Part shown: positions 61,947-64,000 of the stretch, piece after piece
Layout of the letters: every line of letters begins with the position of its first letter
Numbering within the stretch: position 1 is the stretch's first letter
NCBI GenBank assembly: GCA_902594255.1
Contig: CACJLN010000002.1
Coordinates: forward strand, 62,001 to 126,000
Length of the DNA stretch: 64,000 bases
Direction: 5' to 3'
Source: an uncultured Pelagibacteraceae bacterium
GTDB lineage: Bacteria; Pseudomonadota; Alphaproteobacteria; Pelagibacterales; Pelagibacteraceae
Translations under genes and position numbers: made by a program
Notes under the pieces: generated by a model
The model's database searches: none
What the model was told of the DNA's origin: nothing
Seen by the model: the letters and a program-made list of their open reading frames with translations, nothing else

Positions 61947-62552
61947 ATGAAAAATTTAATTGATTTAGAGAAAAAAATAAACTCAGAGCTTACAACTAAA
62001 ATTAAAAATACTCTAATTAAGCATGATCAAATTTATGTTGAAATCGATAAAGAGGATTTGTTGGATGTTGTTTTGTTTATAAAAACAAATCAAGAAGTTA
62101 AATTCAGACAACTTATTGATATTACTGTTGTCGACTACCCTGAAGAAACGCAAAGATTTAAAATTGTTTACCTTTTCTTAAGTCATGAATTTAATCAAAG
62201 AATGATTTTAAGTTATTATATTAATGAGAAAGAGGTAATCTCTTCGTTGACCTCTGTCTTCCCTTCAGCAAATTGGATGGAAAGAGAAGTTTTTGATATG
62301 TATGGAGTAAATTTTAAAGATCATCCAGATTTAAGAAGAATACTTACAGATTATGGTTTCGAAGGACACCCATTAAGAAAAGATTTTCCTTTAACTGGTC
62401 ATTCAGAGGTAAGATACAGTGAAGAGAAAAAAAAGGTTATTAATGAACCAGTAAAACTTGAGCAAAACTATAGAAATTTTGATTACGAAAGCCCTTGGGA
62501 GGGAACTAAATATCTAAAAGAAATTACAGAGTCCAATGACAAAAAAAATTAA
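61947..62552 (+). CDS. nuoC: NADH-quinone oxidoreductase subunit C
   Basis: This 201-aa peripheral-arm subunit has [17 protein letters not shown] near residue 70, the signature [47 protein letters not shown] at 107-153, and a Lys-rich end. It overlaps nuoD by 17 nt. NuoC and NuoD are separate, as usual in alphaproteobacteria. Confidence 0.96.
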   Translation: MKNLIDLEKKINSELTTKIKNTLIKHDQIYVEIDKEDLLDVVLFIKTNQEVKFRQLIDITVVDYPEETQRFKIVYLFLSHEFNQRMILSYYINEKEVISSLTSVFPSANWMEREVFDMYGVNFKDHPDLRRILTDYGFEGHPLRKDFPLTGHSEVRYSEEKKKVINEPVKLEQNYRNFDYESPWEGTKYLKEITESNDKKN

Positions 62553-63711
62553 AAATTTAAATTTAAATTTTGGTCCACAGCACCCTGCTGCTCATGGTGT
62601 GCTAAGATTAATACTTGAACTAGATGGAGAAGTTGTTGAAAAAGCTGATCCTCATATTGGCTTACTTCATCGAGGAACTGAAAAATTAATAGAAAATAAA
62701 ACTTACATGCAAGCAGTTCCATACTTTGATAGACTTGATTATGTTGCGCCTATGAACCAAGAACATGCATTTGCTTTAGCTATTGAAAGAATTTTGGAAA
62801 TTGATGTACCAATAAGAGCACAATATATAAGAGTAATGTTTTGTGAAATAGGTAGAATATTAAGTCATATATTAAATGTTACAACTCAAGCTCTAGATGT
62901 AGGTGCACTAACTCCATCTTTGTGGGGATTTGAAGAAAGAGAAACATTAATGACCTTTTATGAACGTGCATCAGGATCTAGATTACATGCGAATTATTTT
63001 AGAGCTGGAGGTGTTCATCAAGATTTACCCGCTGGTTTAGAGAGCGACATAAGTAAATTTTGTGAAACTTTTCCAAAAATAATTAATGATTTAGAAAATC
63101 TTTTAACTGACAATAGAATATTCAAACAAAGAAATGTTGATATCGGAGTAGTCACAAAAGAGGATGCACTTGATTATTCATTTAGTGGAGTAATGATTAG
63201 AGGCTCAGGTATTCCATGGGATTTAAGAAAATCTCAGCCATATGATTGTTATGAACAATTAGAGTTTAAAATTCCTGTAGGAAAAAATGGTGATTGTTAT
63301 GATAGATATCTATGTAGAATTGAGGAGATGAAAGAGAGTGTCTCAATTATTAAACAATGTTTAACGAAAATGGAAAAAGGCCCAATTAAAGCTTTTGACG
63401 GAAAAATATCTCCACCATCTAAAACAGAAATTAAACAATCAATGGAAGCATTAATACATCACTTTAAATTATTTACTGAAGGCTATCGTGTTCCAAAAGA
63501 TGAAATTTATACAGCTGTGGAAGCACCAAAAGGAGAATTTGGGGTTTATTTGATTTCTGATGGGTCAAGCAAACCTTATAAATGCAAAATAAGAGCACCT
63601 GGATTTTCACATTTACAATCAATGGACTATTTAATTAAGGGTCACATGCTGGCTGATGTCCCTGCTGTACTCGGCTCCTTAGACATAGTTTTTGGAGAGG
63701 TAGATAGATGA
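62536..63711 (+). CDS. nuoD: NADH-quinone oxidoreductase subunit D
   Basis: This 391-aa subunit, related to the [NiFe]-hydrogenase large subunit, forms the quinone site with NuoB. Visible are [21 protein letters not shown] at residue 12 (quinone-site His), [15 protein letters not shown] near 40, [17 protein letters not shown] near 63 and [15 protein letters not shown] near 340. The metal-ligand cysteines of hydrogenases are absent, as expected. Its stop overlaps the nuoE start (ATGA). Confidence 0.97.
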   Translation: MTKKIKNLNLNFGPQHPAAHGVLRLILELDGEVVEKADPHIGLLHRGTEKLIENKTYMQAVPYFDRLDYVAPMNQEHAFALAIERILEIDVPIRAQYIRVMFCEIGRILSHILNVTTQALDVGALTPSLWGFEERETLMTFYERASGSRLHANYFRAGGVHQDLPAGLESDISKFCETFPKIINDLENLLTDNRIFKQRNVDIGVVTKEDALDYSFSGVMIRGSGIPWDLRKSQPYDCYEQLEFKIPVGKNGDCYDRYLCRIEEMKESVSIIKQCLTKMEKGPIKAFDGKISPPSKTEIKQSMEALIHHFKLFTEGYRVPKDEIYTAVEAPKGEFGVYLISDGSSKPYKCKIRAPGFSHLQSMDYLIKGHMLADVPAVLGSLDIVFGEVDR

Positions 63712-64000
63712 GTTTGAGAAAACCTGCAAAAAATCAACCTGATAATTTTGAATTTAATTCATCTTCACTAGAGGAGGCAAAGAAAATTGTCAACAAGTAT
63801 CCAAAAGGAAAACAACAAAGTGCAGTAATGGCATTACTATATCTTGCGCAGAAACAGAATGATAATTGGATACCTTTAGCAGCAATGAAATATATCGCAA
63901 AATTTTTAGAAATGCCTTACATAAAAGTTTATGAGGTCGCCACTTTCTATAGTATGTATAATTTATCTCCGGTTGGTAAATATTTTGTTCAGGTTTGTAC
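63708..64000 (+). CDS. nuoE: NADH-quinone oxidoreductase subunit E (N-terminal part)
   Basis: The frame runs off the end of the window after about 97 residues. The 24-kDa thioredoxin-like subunit holds the 2Fe-2S cluster N1a. Visible are [20 protein letters not shown] near residue 30, [35 protein letters not shown] near 75, and the first cluster Cys in FVQVCT at the edge. Not in the ORF track. Confidence 0.95.
   Translation, partial: MSLRKPAKNQPDNFEFNSSSLEEAKKIVNKYPKGKQQSAVMALLYLAQKQNDNWIPLAAMKYIAKFLEMPYIKVYEVATFYSMYNLSPVGKYFVQVC

Noticed and set aside
1-64000. CRISPR arrays, insertion sequences, prophage genes, rRNA
   Set aside because: No regularly spaced direct repeats, transposase or phage motifs, or rRNA-like sequence were seen on either strand.

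Overview
The window is an AT-rich (roughly 30% GC), gene-dense stretch of chromosome from a streamlined marine alphaproteobacterium. It most probably comes from the SAR11 clade ('Candidatus Pelagibacter'-like). The evidence is short or overlapping intergenic gaps, TRAP transporters, an aprM-aprB-aprA set without other sulfur-oxidation genes, a single amtB, lysine- and asparagine-rich proteins, and gene neighbourhoods such as tRNA-Leu-tig-clpP-clpX-lon and tRNA-Val/tRNA-Asp-nuoABCDE. I see no insertion sequence, prophage, CRISPR array or rRNA operon. The species assignment is an inference from content, not from a marker-gene comparison.

Layout. 0-5.3 kb: end of a TRAP solute-binding protein, a terminator, DctQM, dusA, a TauE-type permease and malonyl-CoA decarboxylase, packed as one likely operon. 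5.3-8.1 kb (minus): DUF2061 protein, phosphohexomutase, GT17 glycosyltransferase. 8.3-11.3 kb: nrdA-nrdB. 11.4-14.6 kb: isocitrate lyase and a 53-aa ORF divergent from a ScfR/RamB-type regulator, separated by a dense array of ATTTACAA sites. 14.6-17.6 kb: RseP-type protease, HU, AmtB. 17.7-23.8 kb: glycosyltransferase, rhodanese, DsbA-family isomerase, ABA4-like protein, RecX, CysQ, DUF3553 protein, MnmA, membrane protein. 23.9-29.1 kb: MetC, MFS transporter, PabB-PabA-PabC, HIT protein.

29.1-38.5 kb is the most coherent metabolic block: aprM-aprB-aprA, an unknown 116-aa protein, a TauE-type exporter, a convergent YeiH-type exporter with suyB-suyA, and divergent xsc. Read together, Xsc and SuyAB release sulfite from sulfoacetaldehyde and sulfolactate, AprBA oxidises sulfite to APS, and the two exporters would remove sulfite or sulfate.

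38.5-50.2 kb: a GT39-like membrane glycosyltransferase; a minus-strand run (hydratase, M23 peptidase, SDR, TerC, GMC oxidoreductase); a second complete TRAP system (dctP-terminator-dctQM); an NCS1 permease and an SDR. 50.2-54 kb: small secreted and membrane proteins, YbgC thioesterase, type-5 uracil-DNA glycosylase, histidine phosphatase, DUF1289 protein. 54-60 kb: tRNA-Leu, trigger factor, ClpP, ClpX, Lon (protein quality control), then a methyltransferase. 60.8-64 kb: tRNA-Val, tRNA-Asp and the start of the complex I operon, nuoE being cut by the window edge.

Several genes below the 60-aa ORF-track limit were found by hand translation and are listed with modest confidence.
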